Assembly: GCA_040754425.1 (NCBI GenBank)
Contig: JBFMCR010000026.1
Coordinates: 1 to 60,540 of the forward strand
DNA length: 60,540 nucleotides
From: UBA6918 sp040754425
GTDB taxonomy: Bacteria > Pseudomonadota > Gammaproteobacteria > Burkholderiales > Thiobacillaceae
Reading direction: 5' to 3'
This document shows positions 33,635 to 41,632 of the stretch, one piece after another. The first letter of the stretch is position 1; the number at the start of each line of letters is the position of its first letter. The position numbers were made by a program, and so were the translations under genes. The notes beneath the pieces were generated by a model, which saw only the letters and a list, made by a program, of their open reading frames with translations, was not told where the DNA came from and did no database searches.

Positions 33635-33762
33635 GCAGCGGCCTATCCCCCTTCTGGCTTCATCTGTTTATCCGCGTCCGGCGGGTCTATAAACGAAGTC
33701 CCGAAACATTCGGCCTGCGCACTGCCGCTGCGGCAGCGCGGACGGCCGTGAAGGAGCCGAAC

Positions 33763-34071
33763 ATGGAAACCGCCAGCCAGGGCCGCATCGTGCACGATTA
33801 CTACGCCGCCAACTACGTGGGCACCGATCCGCTGCCGCGCGACCAGTCACAGAGCACGCGCCTGCACGAACCGGAACAGATGCTGACCAGCATCGATCCC
33901 ATCACCGGACGTGACATCGAAGACCTGGAAGGACATCCCTACCTCGTCGACGGCAAGGTCACCATGTATTTCGAATCCGAGGAAACCCGCCAGGCCTATC
34001 TCGACACGCCCGTCGACCACCCCTTCCATCTGGTCGACAACCCGACCGACGAAGGCTACGACGAAGGCTGA
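33763..34071 (+). CDS. Small acidic protein, possibly YHS-like, after nasA
   Basis: Soluble acidic protein of 102 residues. The segment HPYLVDGKVTMYFESEETRQ and the following YLDTP resemble the YHS/TRASH layout (strand, strand, helix) but without cysteines. Upstream AAGGAG fits the ATG at 33763. It stands 128 bp after nasA and may be the last gene of the operon. Function unknown; the YHS comparison is a fold-level guess. Confidence 0.55.
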   Translation: METASQGRIVHDYYAANYVGTDPLPRDQSQSTRLHEPEQMLTSIDPITGRDIEDLEGHPYLVDGKVTMYFESEETRQAYLDTPVDHPFHLVDNPTDEGYDEG

Positions 34072-34074
34072 TTC

Positions 34075-34160
34075 ACAAAGAGGACATGAGTACAAGAGGA
34101 AAACCTTACTGAACAGTGTGTTCCGTTTTGCTTCAACTCCTGTCCTCTTGTCCTCCTTGT
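34075..34160 (+). repeat. Intergenic purine/pyrimidine hairpin element (copy 9)
   Basis: ACAAAGAGGACATGAGTACA (left) against TGTCCTCTTGTCCTCCTTGT (right), with a longer loop (gaacagtgtgttc forms its own small stem). It begins 3 bp after a stop codon and separates convergent genes. Arm wording is close to copies 2 and 7. Confidence 0.85.
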
Positions 34161-34197
34161 TCAGGATTGGCCTTTTCCTTCGAAACCCAGGTCGCCG

Positions 34198-35055
34198 TCA
34201 AACCCGGCCGCGCACTTCCTTCTGCGCCAGCACGCGCAGGCCTTCGAGCGCATGGTTCAGCGTGTCATGGTGGCTCTCGCGCGGGAACACCACATAGGCC
34301 GGCAGCCTGAACACGGGACTTCCCCGCACCGGATGCAGCCTGCCGCTGTCGAGGTACTCGCGCACCAGCCGCTCGGGGAAATAGCCCGAACCGCCGAAGG
34401 CGAGCGCCTGCTGCAAGGCGAGCCAGCCGATGTTGACGGTCATCGCCGGCGAGTCCACGTCCGGGTAGTGCTCGGAAAACTGCGCATGGAACTCCGGGCC
34501 CCAGTCGATGTGGATGTAGCCTTCGCCGTTCCACCCGCCGCCGGGCGAGGAAGTCACCAGCAGCAGGGTCTCGTCGAACAGATGCTCGATCACCAGGCCC
34601 GGGCGCGTCACCGGCGTGTACATGGCGCCGATGTCCACCGTGCCCTCGATCAGGCCCTGCATGATGTCGGCCTCGAACCCGATCTCCAGGCGCAGCGACA
34701 CGTCCGGCGCCGCCTTGCGCATCCAGTTCACCCAGCGCGGCAGAAAACCCTCCCACAGCGCAATGCGCGCGGACAGCGTCAGCACGTCATGGTAGCCCTG
34801 CGGCAGGCCGACATCGTGACGCGCCTGCTCCAGCGTGCGCACCAGGTTCTTGGCATGGCTCAAGAAACGCTTGCCCGCAGCCGTGAGCTCGGCGCCGTTG
34901 CGCCCGCGCACGAAAAGCTTCGCGCCCAATTGGCTTTCCAGCGTCTGGATGCGCGCGCTCACCGTGGACTGCGTCACGTGCAGCCTGCCTGCAGCGGCGA
35001 CGAAGTTGCCGGTGGCAGCCACGGCGAGAAAGGTTCTGGCGAGTTCGATGTCCAT
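34198..35055 (-). CDS. LysR-family transcriptional regulator
   Basis: Protein of 285 residues. The N-terminal winged helix-turn-helix (residues 1-60; ARTFLAVAATGNFVAAAGRL, HVTQSTVSARIQTLE) is followed by a LysR effector domain. It diverges from the dsrC-like gene, and a perfect dyad lies between them, so it probably controls that gene and itself. The ligand is unknown. Close similarity in the HTH to regulators of flagellar or sulfur genes cannot be judged from sequence alone. Confidence 0.88.
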   Translation of the reverse strand: MDIELARTFLAVAATGNFVAAAGRLHVTQSTVSARIQTLESQLGAKLFVRGRNGAELTAAGKRFLSHAKNLVRTLEQARHDVGLPQGYHDVLTLSARIALWEGFLPRWVNWMRKAAPDVSLRLEIGFEADIMQGLIEGTVDIGAMYTPVTRPGLVIEHLFDETLLLVTSSPGGGWNGEGYIHIDWGPEFHAQFSEHYPDVDSPAMTVNIGWLALQQALAFGGSGYFPERLVREYLDSGRLHPVRGSPVFRLPAYVVFPRESHHDTLNHALEGLRVLAQKEVRGRV

Positions 35056-35080
35056 GGCTTACCCGGTTATTGGCGCTGTT

Positions 35081-35099
35081 ATATCGGTTTATCCGATAT
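35081..35099. promoter_or_regulatory. Candidate LysR operator
   Basis: Perfect inverted repeat ATATCGG-TTTAT-CCGATAT in the 135-bp gap between the divergent LysR and dsrC-like genes. A second half site (AATATCG) lies about 15 bp further, within the imperfect dyad GAAAAATATCGTTTTTC. Spacing fits a LysR tetramer footprint. Confidence 0.7.
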
Positions 35100-35190
35100 T
35101 AAATAGCGAAAAATATCGTTTTTCAAATAGTTTGCCGGGGCATAGACTTGAACCCGGATGATCCATCATCCTGCATACAAGGAGATACCG

Positions 35191-35529
35191 ATGAATGCCC
35201 CTGACACCCTCCACACCCTGATGCCCGAACGCGACGCCGAGGGCTACCTGGTCGAGCCGACCGAATGGAACGAGGACGTCGCCGCCGCCCTGGCCGCAGA
35301 AGAAAACATCCAGCTCAATGACGAATACTGGGATGTCATCCGCTTCATGCGCGACTATTACGACGAACACCAGGTCGCCGCCGATGCGCGCTTTGTCATC
35401 AAGCACCTGGCCGGGCGCCTGGGCAAGGACGCGCAAAAGAAACTGTTCGAGCTGTTCCCCTACGGCTACGTCAAGCAGGCCTGCAAGATCGCCGGCATGA
35501 AACGCCCGCGTGCCTGGAGCACGGGCTGA
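35191..35529 (+). CDS. DsrC/TusE-family protein lacking the terminal cysteine
   Basis: Protein of 112 residues. The DsrC/TusE fold is recognisable from EGYLVEPTEWNEDVAAALA, YWDVIRFMRDYY and LFPYGYVKQACKIAG. DsrC has two C-terminal cysteines and TusE keeps the penultimate one. Here the cysteine of QACKIAG is present but the tail is MKRPRAWSTG with no cysteine, so the usual persulfide/trisulfide chemistry cannot occur in the normal way. Such family members have been proposed to be regulatory. Good ribosome-binding site (AAGGAGATACC). Divergent from a LysR gene. Confidence 0.85.
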   Translation: MNAPDTLHTLMPERDAEGYLVEPTEWNEDVAAALAAEENIQLNDEYWDVIRFMRDYYDEHQVAADARFVIKHLAGRLGKDAQKKLFELFPYGYVKQACKIAGMKRPRAWSTG

Positions 35530-35685
35530 CATCCCGCATGCGGGCAAACGGAACGATTACATAGCAAGCCGTACAAGCCCATCCCCCCGGTTACACCAGG
35601 CAGGCAAACGCCTGCAGGGTGTGGCCGTGTGTCCGGGGGCGGGGAAACAACAATAATCGTCAACGACAAGAAGCGAGGGAAAAGC

Positions 35686-36387
35686 ATGGTACGCAGACTG
35701 GCGTATTCCGTTTCGGAACGCGAGCACTGGATTTCTGCCGCCGGCGGCATGCTGGGCACGCTGGCAGTGCTGTCGGTCAGCCGATTCCTGCCCGGCAGTC
35801 ACGGCAACGCGCTGATCATCGCATCGATGGGCGCTTCCGCCGTATTGCTGTTCGCCGCCCCTCATGGCGCATTGTCGCAACCCTGGCCGGTACTGGGCGG
35901 ACACCTGGTATCCGCGGTCATCGGCGTAAGCTGCGCACGCTGGCTCGGTGGCGACCTCATGCTCGCCGCCTCGCTCGCCGTGGCGCTGTCCATCGCCGCC
36001 ATGTACAGCATGCGCTGCCTGCACCCGCCCGGCGGCGCCACCGCGCTCTATGCCGTGATGGGCGGAGAAACCGTGCATGCCATGGGCTACGGCTACCTGC
36101 TCAACCCCGTGCTGGGCAACGTCGCCGCGATCCTGCTCGTTGCCGTGGCCTTCAACTACCCCTTCGCCTGGCGCCGCTACCCGCAGGCCTGGGCCAGGCG
36201 CACCGCGACAAAACCGGAAAAGGCCATGATCCCGCACAGCCGCCTGGTCTACGCGCTGTCGCAGATCGACACCTTCGTCGACGTCAGCGAAGAAGACCTG
36301 CAGCGCATCTACGAACTGGCCATGCACGAAGAGGCGCCGGCCGCACAGGCGGCAGGCAGGCTCGCCGCAGAATCCGGGCCCGCCTGA
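35686..36387 (+). CDS. HPP-family integral membrane protein, candidate nitrite transporter
   Basis: Protein of 233 residues with four to five hydrophobic helices and the HPP signature CLHPPGGATAL. Cyanobacterial and plant HPP proteins have been linked to nitrite transport, which fits its place beside nitrate assimilation genes. A hydrophilic C-terminal part (DTFVDVSEEDLQRIYELAMHE) follows the membrane domain. The ATG at 35686 has GCGAGGGAAAAGC upstream; longer starts would add a polar segment ahead of the conserved region. Confidence 0.8.
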   Translation: MVRRLAYSVSEREHWISAAGGMLGTLAVLSVSRFLPGSHGNALIIASMGASAVLLFAAPHGALSQPWPVLGGHLVSAVIGVSCARWLGGDLMLAASLAVALSIAAMYSMRCLHPPGGATALYAVMGGETVHAMGYGYLLNPVLGNVAAILLVAVAFNYPFAWRRYPQAWARRTATKPEKAMIPHSRLVYALSQIDTFVDVSEEDLQRIYELAMHEEAPAAQAAGRLAAESGPA

Positions 36388-36390
36388 GCC

Positions 36391-36700
36391 TTACTCCTTG
36401 ATCTCGGCCTCGACCGGCAGCGCGAGCAAGGCCGGCGATTCCTGCCAGCCCGGACAACAGGCCTCGGCCGGAATCGCCTCGGGGATGCCCTCCTGCACCA
36501 CGCTGAAGTCGGTGCCGCAGGACACCGGCTTCAAGCTGACCGTCGTCACCATCCCCCCGGCAATTTGAGATCGTCGAAACTGTCGGTGATGCGGATGCGC
36601 GCGTTCGGCACCAAGCTCCACATACCTGCCGCCGAAGCCGTACACCTGGCCCGTGCTCAAACTGGTGAACGGCATTTTGCAGGAACCGCCCAGGCGCCCC
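36391..36700 (-). pseudogene. Frameshifted SRPBCC/AHSA1-type remnant
   Basis: Pieces of a START/SRPBCC (activator of Hsp90 ATPase-like) protein are readable in different frames: KMPFTSLSTGQVYGFGGRYVEL, then VPNARIRITDSFDDLKLPG in another frame, then MVTTVSLKPVSCGTDFSVVQ, EGIPEAIP and GWQESPALLALPVEAEI back in the first. At least two frameshifts, one at a run of six G, and the N-terminal third is missing. Stretch 36701-36952 shows nothing further. Confidence 0.7.
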
Positions 36701-36952
36701 GCGTTCCGGCGGACGTGCGCAGCACGCGGTGGAGGCGGACGGGATGGCTGGGCATGCCCGACGCTCCTTTCGATAAACGGCAATCGAAGACAAATGAACT
36801 GGAGCCATTCGACCGGCACAGCCCACCTGACTGCCGGCGGATCAAGCGTTGCCGCATCGGCCTGCTTTGATCGTTCCCGCAAGCCATAACGGACACCCGG
36901 CGTACCCGAAGAAAAGGCCTTCTTTTCGGCTTTTCTCGAATAAAATCACCGT

Positions 36953-37612
36953 ATGACCCTGGTGAAGTCAAAACAACGAGTCGCGGACCACGGGGAGGTG
37001 TTCACGCCGGCATGGATGGTCGAGGCCATGCTCGACCTCGTCAAGGAGGAGATCGGGCGTATCGACTCCAGATTCCTGGAACCGGCGTGCGGCAGCGGTA
37101 ATTTCCTGGTGCGGATACTGCAACGCAAGCTCGCCGCCGTCGAACTCAAGTACGGTAAGTCGGACTTCGAGCGGCGGCACTTTGCGCTGTTCGGGCTGAT
37201 GTGCGCCTACGGAATTGAACTCTTGCCGGACAACATTGCCGAGTGCCGGGCGAATATGCTGGAGATTTTTGCCGACTACCTGAAGATCGAGGAATCGGAT
37301 GACCTGTATCGCGCAGCGTCCTACGTGCTGTCGCAGAACCTCGTCCACGGTGATGCCATGAAAATGCTTACCAGCGATGGCAAGCCGATCACCTTTGCCG
37401 AGTGGGGCTACCTCGGCAAGGGCAAATTTCAGCGCCGCGACTTCCGCCTGGACATTCTCACTGGCATGTCTGCCCATACCGAACAAGGTTCGTTGTTTGG
37501 TAAACACGAGATTTTCACGCCGATCAAGACCTGGCCTCCGATGACCTTGGGCGATCTGGCTGCTGGGCCTGTGCAAGCGGCACTTGCAGAAAAGCCCAAG
37601 GAGGAGGCATGA
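36953..37612 (+). CDS. N6-adenine methyltransferase-like protein without NPPY motif
   Basis: Protein of 219 residues. The SAM-binding motif I is FLEPACGSGNFL after a HGEVFTPAWMVEAMLDLV start, typical for type I/IIG restriction methyltransferases. The catalytic NPPY/DPPY motif IV is not found anywhere in the frame, so it may be inactive or part of a split enzyme. The stop overlaps the start of the ImmA/IrrE gene (ATGA). First gene of a four-gene island with overlapping or closely spaced starts, which suggests a joint defence or toxin-antitoxin function. Confidence 0.75.
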   Translation: MTLVKSKQRVADHGEVFTPAWMVEAMLDLVKEEIGRIDSRFLEPACGSGNFLVRILQRKLAAVELKYGKSDFERRHFALFGLMCAYGIELLPDNIAECRANMLEIFADYLKIEESDDLYRAASYVLSQNLVHGDAMKMLTSDGKPITFAEWGYLGKGKFQRRDFRLDILTGMSAHTEQGSLFGKHEIFTPIKTWPPMTLGDLAAGPVQAALAEKPKEEA

Positions 37613-38760
37613 CCACCGTCGCCGCTTCCGTACCCGTACTGCGCTGGGCGGCGCAACGTGCGCGCTTGCACGACGACGATCTGGCCACACGTTTTCGCAA
37701 ATGGCCCCAGTGGCTCAGCGGCGAGGCCCAGCCCACGCTCAGACAACTGGAAGACTTCGCACGCATGACGCACACGGCCTTCGGCTACTTCTTCCTGCCT
37801 CAGCCGCCCGCGCTGGCACTGCCGGTACCGGACTTCCGCACCCTGCGCGACCAGACGCTCGCCGAGCCCAGCAGTGACCTGCTCGATACCCTCTACCTGT
37901 GCCAGCAGCGGCAGGACTGGTATCGCGACCATGCGCGCATGCACGGCATGCCTGCCTTGGCATTTGTCGGCAGCGCCAGCGTGGAGGAAGCGCCCGAGGC
38001 CGTGGCGCAACGCCTGCGCGAAACCTTGGGTCTGTCCATCGAAGCGCGTCGCCAGCTGCCCACCTGGACGGATGCGCTTCGCCAATTGATCGCCAAGGCT
38101 GAAGACGCCGGGGTGATGGTAATGGTCAGTTCCGTCGTCGGCAGCAACAGCCATCGCAAGCTGGATGTTGCCGAGTTCCGTGGCTTCGCCCTGGCGGACG
38201 ACCTCGCACCGCTTGTCTTCCTGAACGGCGCCGACAGCAAGGCCGCGCAGATGTTCACGCTGGCGCACGAGTTGGCCCATGTGTGGTTAGGCGCTACAGG
38301 CGTTTCGGATACGGAGGTGGGCCAGGTGCACGAGCAGCAAACCGAGCGTTGGTGCAACCAGGTCGCTGCGCAATTACTAATGCCACTGGCGGAACTGAGA
38401 GCCACCTACCAGCGTAATGCGCCGATTCCGGACGAAATCCAGCGGCTGGCGCGCGAGTTCAGGGTCAGCACTTTAGTCGTACTGCGCCGCCTGTTCGACG
38501 CCGGCTTTATCGACCGGGACGCGCTATGGCAGCACTATCGAGCAGAGCAGGAACGGCTGCGCACGCTGAAGGAACGCAGCAGCCCTGGCGGCGACTTCTA
38601 CCGATCGTTGGGTGCACGCACCAGCAAGCGCTTTGCCCGCGCCATCGTCGCAAGCACCTTGGAAGGCCTGACCTCGTTTCCGGATGCCTTCCGCATGCTG
38701 GGCGTGCGCAAGACCGCCACGTTCTATAAAACGGCGCGCGAGCTGGGAGTGATGGCGTGA
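37609..38760 (+). CDS. ImmA/IrrE-family metallopeptidase with N-terminal HTH
   Basis: Protein of 383 residues. An XRE-like helix-turn-helix region (residues 1-70) is followed by the zinc peptidase domain with HELAHVWLG; the third ligand glutamate lies in the ERWCNQVAAQLLMP helix. ImmA/IrrE proteins cut repressors in mobile elements and serve as antitoxin partners for PIN/DUF4411 toxins. Both ends overlap neighbouring genes by four bases. The downstream toxin gene carries a frameshift, so this gene may now be an orphan antitoxin. Confidence 0.85.
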   Translation: MTTVAASVPVLRWAAQRARLHDDDLATRFRKWPQWLSGEAQPTLRQLEDFARMTHTAFGYFFLPQPPALALPVPDFRTLRDQTLAEPSSDLLDTLYLCQQRQDWYRDHARMHGMPALAFVGSASVEEAPEAVAQRLRETLGLSIEARRQLPTWTDALRQLIAKAEDAGVMVMVSSVVGSNSHRKLDVAEFRGFALADDLAPLVFLNGADSKAAQMFTLAHELAHVWLGATGVSDTEVGQVHEQQTERWCNQVAAQLLMPLAELRATYQRNAPIPDEIQRLAREFRVSTLVVLRRLFDAGFIDRDALWQHYRAEQERLRTLKERSSPGGDFYRSLGARTSKRFARAIVASTLEGLTSFPDAFRMLGVRKTATFYKTARELGVMA

Positions 38761-39250
38761 GCTACCTGCTGGATGCCAATGTGTTCATGGCCGCCAAGAA
38801 TCTGCACTACGGCCTCGATTCTGCCCGGCTTTTTGGGACTGGCTGTCGCACAAGGGCAACACGGGATCGGTGTTCAGCATCGACAAGGTCGCAGATGAAA
38901 TCGAAGCCGGTCAGGACGAGTTGACGGACTGGGCCAGGGAGCGCGGTCATGCGCTCTTCCGGCGCACGTCACCGACGCTGGCCCCCCAGTTCACTCAGGT
39001 CAGCACATGGGCCACCGGGCAGCACTACACGCCGGCGGCCATCAACACCTTTTTGCAGGCCGCCGACTTCTACCTGATTGCCAATGCGCTGGCCGGCAGC
39101 CATGTCGTGATAACCCACGAGCATCCGTCCAACTCGCCAAACCGCATCAAGATACCCGATGCCTGCCTGGGCCTGGGCGTGCGATTCATGACGCCCTACC
39201 AGATGCTGCGCATCGAACAGGCCCGCTTCGTGCTGGGAGCGCACGCATGA
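38757..39250 (+). pseudogene. DUF4411 PIN-like toxin, single-base frameshift
   Basis: Starts with GTG overlapping the upstream stop: SYLLDANVFMAAKNLHYGLD, the usual N-terminus with the PIN aspartate. Then the frame breaks near 38820: inserting one T (GATTCTGCC to GATTTCTGCC) restores FCPAFWDWLSHKGNTGSVFS, and the rest continues in that frame (SIDKVADEIEAG...VVITHEHPS...IKIPDACLGLGV). The remainder is intact to the stop. Either a recently inactivated toxin or a sequencing error. Confidence 0.85.
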
Positions 39251-39281
39251 GCGGACTGACTGCTTTTGAGGAGAATTGGGC

Positions 39282-40310
39282 ATGGCCAAAATCGACGTAA
39301 AAGGCACCTCCATCACGGTCTATTCCGAGGGCGATGAAGATTTCATTTCGCTTACGGATATGCTCAAGGCCAAGGACGGGGGCTTTTTTATTTCCGACTG
39401 GCTGCGCAACCGTAACACCGTGGAATTCATAGGCATTTGGGAGCAAGTTCATAACCCGAATTTTAATTATGGCGGATTCGCCGCAATTAAAACTCAGGCG
39501 GGGCTCAACAACTACAAGCTCAGCGTCAAGGAATGGGTGGCCCAGACCAAGGCCATCGGCCTGGTGGCCAAGGCCGGTCGCTACGGCGGCACCTATGCCC
39601 ACAAGGACATCGCCTTCGAGTTCGGCATGTGGATCAGTGCCGAATTCAAGATATACCTCATCAAGGAATTCCAGCACCTGAAGGAGACGGAATACCAGCA
39701 ACTGGGCTGGGACATCCGCCGCAACCTGGCCCGGATCAACTACCGCATCCACACCGACGCCATCAAGGCCAACCTGATCCCGCCCAAACTGACGCCGCAG
39801 CAGATCAACCTCATCTACGCCAGCGAGGCGGACCTGCTGAACATGGCGCTGTTCGGCAAAACGGTGAAACAGTGGCGCGATGAAAATCCCTCTAGCCGTG
39901 GCAACATCCGCGACGAGGCCAATGCCGCGCAATTAGTGTGCCTCGCCAATCTGGAAACACTGAACGCCCATTTCATCCACCAGGGGCGGCCAATTTGCGG
40001 CATCTTCGCACCCCCGTTTCGCGCCAAAACGAGCCCGCGCAAGCGGCGCCTTGGGGCGAGTTTCGAGCGCAGCGGCCATAGGGTCGCCCTAAAGCGTTGC
40101 ACGAGGGGCCCCACGAGAGTGGGGATCGGGCAGCGGAAGGGATGCCGCACGCCGCGCCACGGGCGCCTGCATCCCGCTACGGGGTCGCACCTTGCTGCGC
40201 AAGGCGCTGCTCCGCCCTTCGCGGTCGCGCTTTTGGCTTGGCGCGGGATGCGCAAATCTGCTCGCAGTGACTCGTCACCATCCCGCGACCTGGTGAAATA
40301 TCCGGGCTAG
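39282..40310 (+). CDS. KilA-N domain protein with foreign C-terminal tail
   Basis: A KilA-N DNA-binding domain covers about residues 10-120 (FISLTDMLKAK, ISDWLRNRNTVEFIGIWE, GGTYAHKDIAFEFGMWIS), followed by helical sequence up to NLETLNAHFIHQG near 39985. Beyond that point the reading frame is arginine/serine/proline-rich and unlike a protein, and it runs into the 3' end of the convergent patatin gene. The gene has thus lost its natural C-terminus by insertion or recombination. GAGGAG precedes the ATG at 39282. Probably part of the preceding island. Confidence 0.7.
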   Translation: MAKIDVKGTSITVYSEGDEDFISLTDMLKAKDGGFFISDWLRNRNTVEFIGIWEQVHNPNFNYGGFAAIKTQAGLNNYKLSVKEWVAQTKAIGLVAKAGRYGGTYAHKDIAFEFGMWISAEFKIYLIKEFQHLKETEYQQLGWDIRRNLARINYRIHTDAIKANLIPPKLTPQQINLIYASEADLLNMALFGKTVKQWRDENPSSRGNIRDEANAAQLVCLANLETLNAHFIHQGRPICGIFAPPFRAKTSPRKRRLGASFERSGHRVALKRCTRGPTRVGIGQRKGCRTPRHGRLHPATGSHLAAQGAAPPFAVALLAWRGMRKSARSDSSPSRDLVKYPG

Positions 40311-41233
40311 ACGTCCGCACCCGCTCCGCGCAGCATGGGCAACACGGCCTCGGCGGCCCTCCTGCCCTCGGCGATGGCCTCGGCGGCACGGTGGAATTCC
40401 AGCAACTGCAGATGGGCAAGGCGGGGGGTAATCATGATGTCAGGCGGCTCACCGGCGAGGCGGCTGCGGCCGATGTGCACCTGCATGATGTTGAGACTGG
40501 TGGAGATGGTGTCGAACAGGGAGGGTGGGCTGTCGTCGGCCTCCCGCCAGCTCCAGGGCAGTTGCAGGGTGCTCAGTCTGTCCTGAACCTGTTTCATCAA
40601 ACTGTCGGCCCGGCCTTCCGGAGCCTGTGTTTTCCTCCCGGCGGATGGCTGATGACGCCCGAGATGACGGCCGATGAGGTCCGTGTTGAGGTCCACCGCA
40701 ATCACTGTTTCAGCGCCCATGGCCCTGCACAGGGAGACTGGCACAGGGTTGACCAGCCCGCCGTCCACCAGCCAGCGACCATCGCGCCGGGCCGGAGTGA
40801 ACAGGCCAGGCAGCGCGATGGAGGCCCGTACCGCGTCCAGTACCTTGCCGTCGCGCAACCAGACCTCCCGCCCGCTGGCCAAGTCAGTGGCCACCACGGC
40901 AAAGCGCAAGGAAAGGGCGCTGATGTCCTGATCCTGGAAGTGTCTGCGGAAAAAGTCGATGAGCTTGGCGCCCTTGATCACGCCGCCCCCCAAGCTGAGG
41001 TCAAAGTAGCCCGCTACCTCATACAGCGTCAGCCCCCCCACCCAAGCCTCCAGACGGTCCAGTTCGCCAGACGCATATGCCGCACCCACCAAGGCGCCGA
41101 TTGAGGTGCCGCAGACGATGTCCGGCTGCACGCCTGCCTCGGCCAGGGCACGAATGACGCCGATGTGTGCCCAACCCCGGGCGGAACCGCTGCCCAGGGC
41201 CAGACCGATCATGGGTTTGTCGACAGCAGACAT
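40307..41233 (-). CDS. Patatin-like phospholipase, NTE/RssA-type
   Basis: Protein of 308 residues with the Ser-Asp dyad of patatins: oxyanion loop GSGSARGWAHIGV, nucleophile GTSIGALVG, and DGG (LVDGGLVNPVPV). Hydrolyses acyl esters of lipids; physiological substrate unknown. The ATG at 41233 is used; a TTG six codons upstream is possible. Its end overlaps the spurious tail of the KilA-N frame by four bases, so the boundary of the inserted sequence is close to this gene. Confidence 0.88.
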   Translation of the reverse strand: MSAVDKPMIGLALGSGSARGWAHIGVIRALAEAGVQPDIVCGTSIGALVGAAYASGELDRLEAWVGGLTLYEVAGYFDLSLGGGVIKGAKLIDFFRRHFQDQDISALSLRFAVVATDLASGREVWLRDGKVLDAVRASIALPGLFTPARRDGRWLVDGGLVNPVPVSLCRAMGAETVIAVDLNTDLIGRHLGRHQPSAGRKTQAPEGRADSLMKQVQDRLSTLQLPWSWREADDSPPSLFDTISTSLNIMQVHIGRSRLAGEPPDIMITPRLAHLQLLEFHRAAEAIAEGRRAAEAVLPMLRGAGADV

Positions 41234-41443
41234 AGAGGGACGATACTCCAAGGTCGGCCCGGATAGAAGTCACCCCTTCGATCCGATGCTTGTATCCCAT
41301 GTGTAGCCCGCCGGCACTTCACGCCGGCCGGGCCGTAGCTGGTTGCTAGTGTGCTGACTTGTGTGCAAAAGCCCCCTGTGATGGCATGAGGTGAGTGGCC
41401 ATGGTAAGAGGTTGATTGTCGAGATCGACCTCGAACCCTAGCA

Positions 41444-41623
41444 GCCTGTCGGACTAAAACGATCGTAGCGAGCCGGGGAGAGGGAGCGAGGACAGATTTG
41501 CCCATTTTTGAGGCGCATAGCGAGTCTATGCAACGAAAACGAAGTTTCGGCGAAGCCAAAAAATGGGCAAATACGGACCGCTCCTACCACTGGCGCAGTA
41601 GATCAGCATCGAGTCCGACAGGC
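41444..41623. mobile_element. MITE-like element with 12-bp terminal inverted repeats
   Basis: GCCTGTCGGACT at the left end is the exact inverse of AGTCCGACAGGC at the right end, 180 bp apart. Inside, TTTGCCCATTTTTG and CAAAAAATGGGCAAA form a second long inverted repeat around a 50-bp middle (aggcgcatagcgagtctatg). No coding capacity. It ends 10 bp before the stop of the c-di-GMP gene. The neighbouring 41283-41400 contains a GCCGGC-acttcac-GCCGGC stem but no gene. Confidence 0.75.
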
Positions 41624-41632
41624 GGCCGGTAT

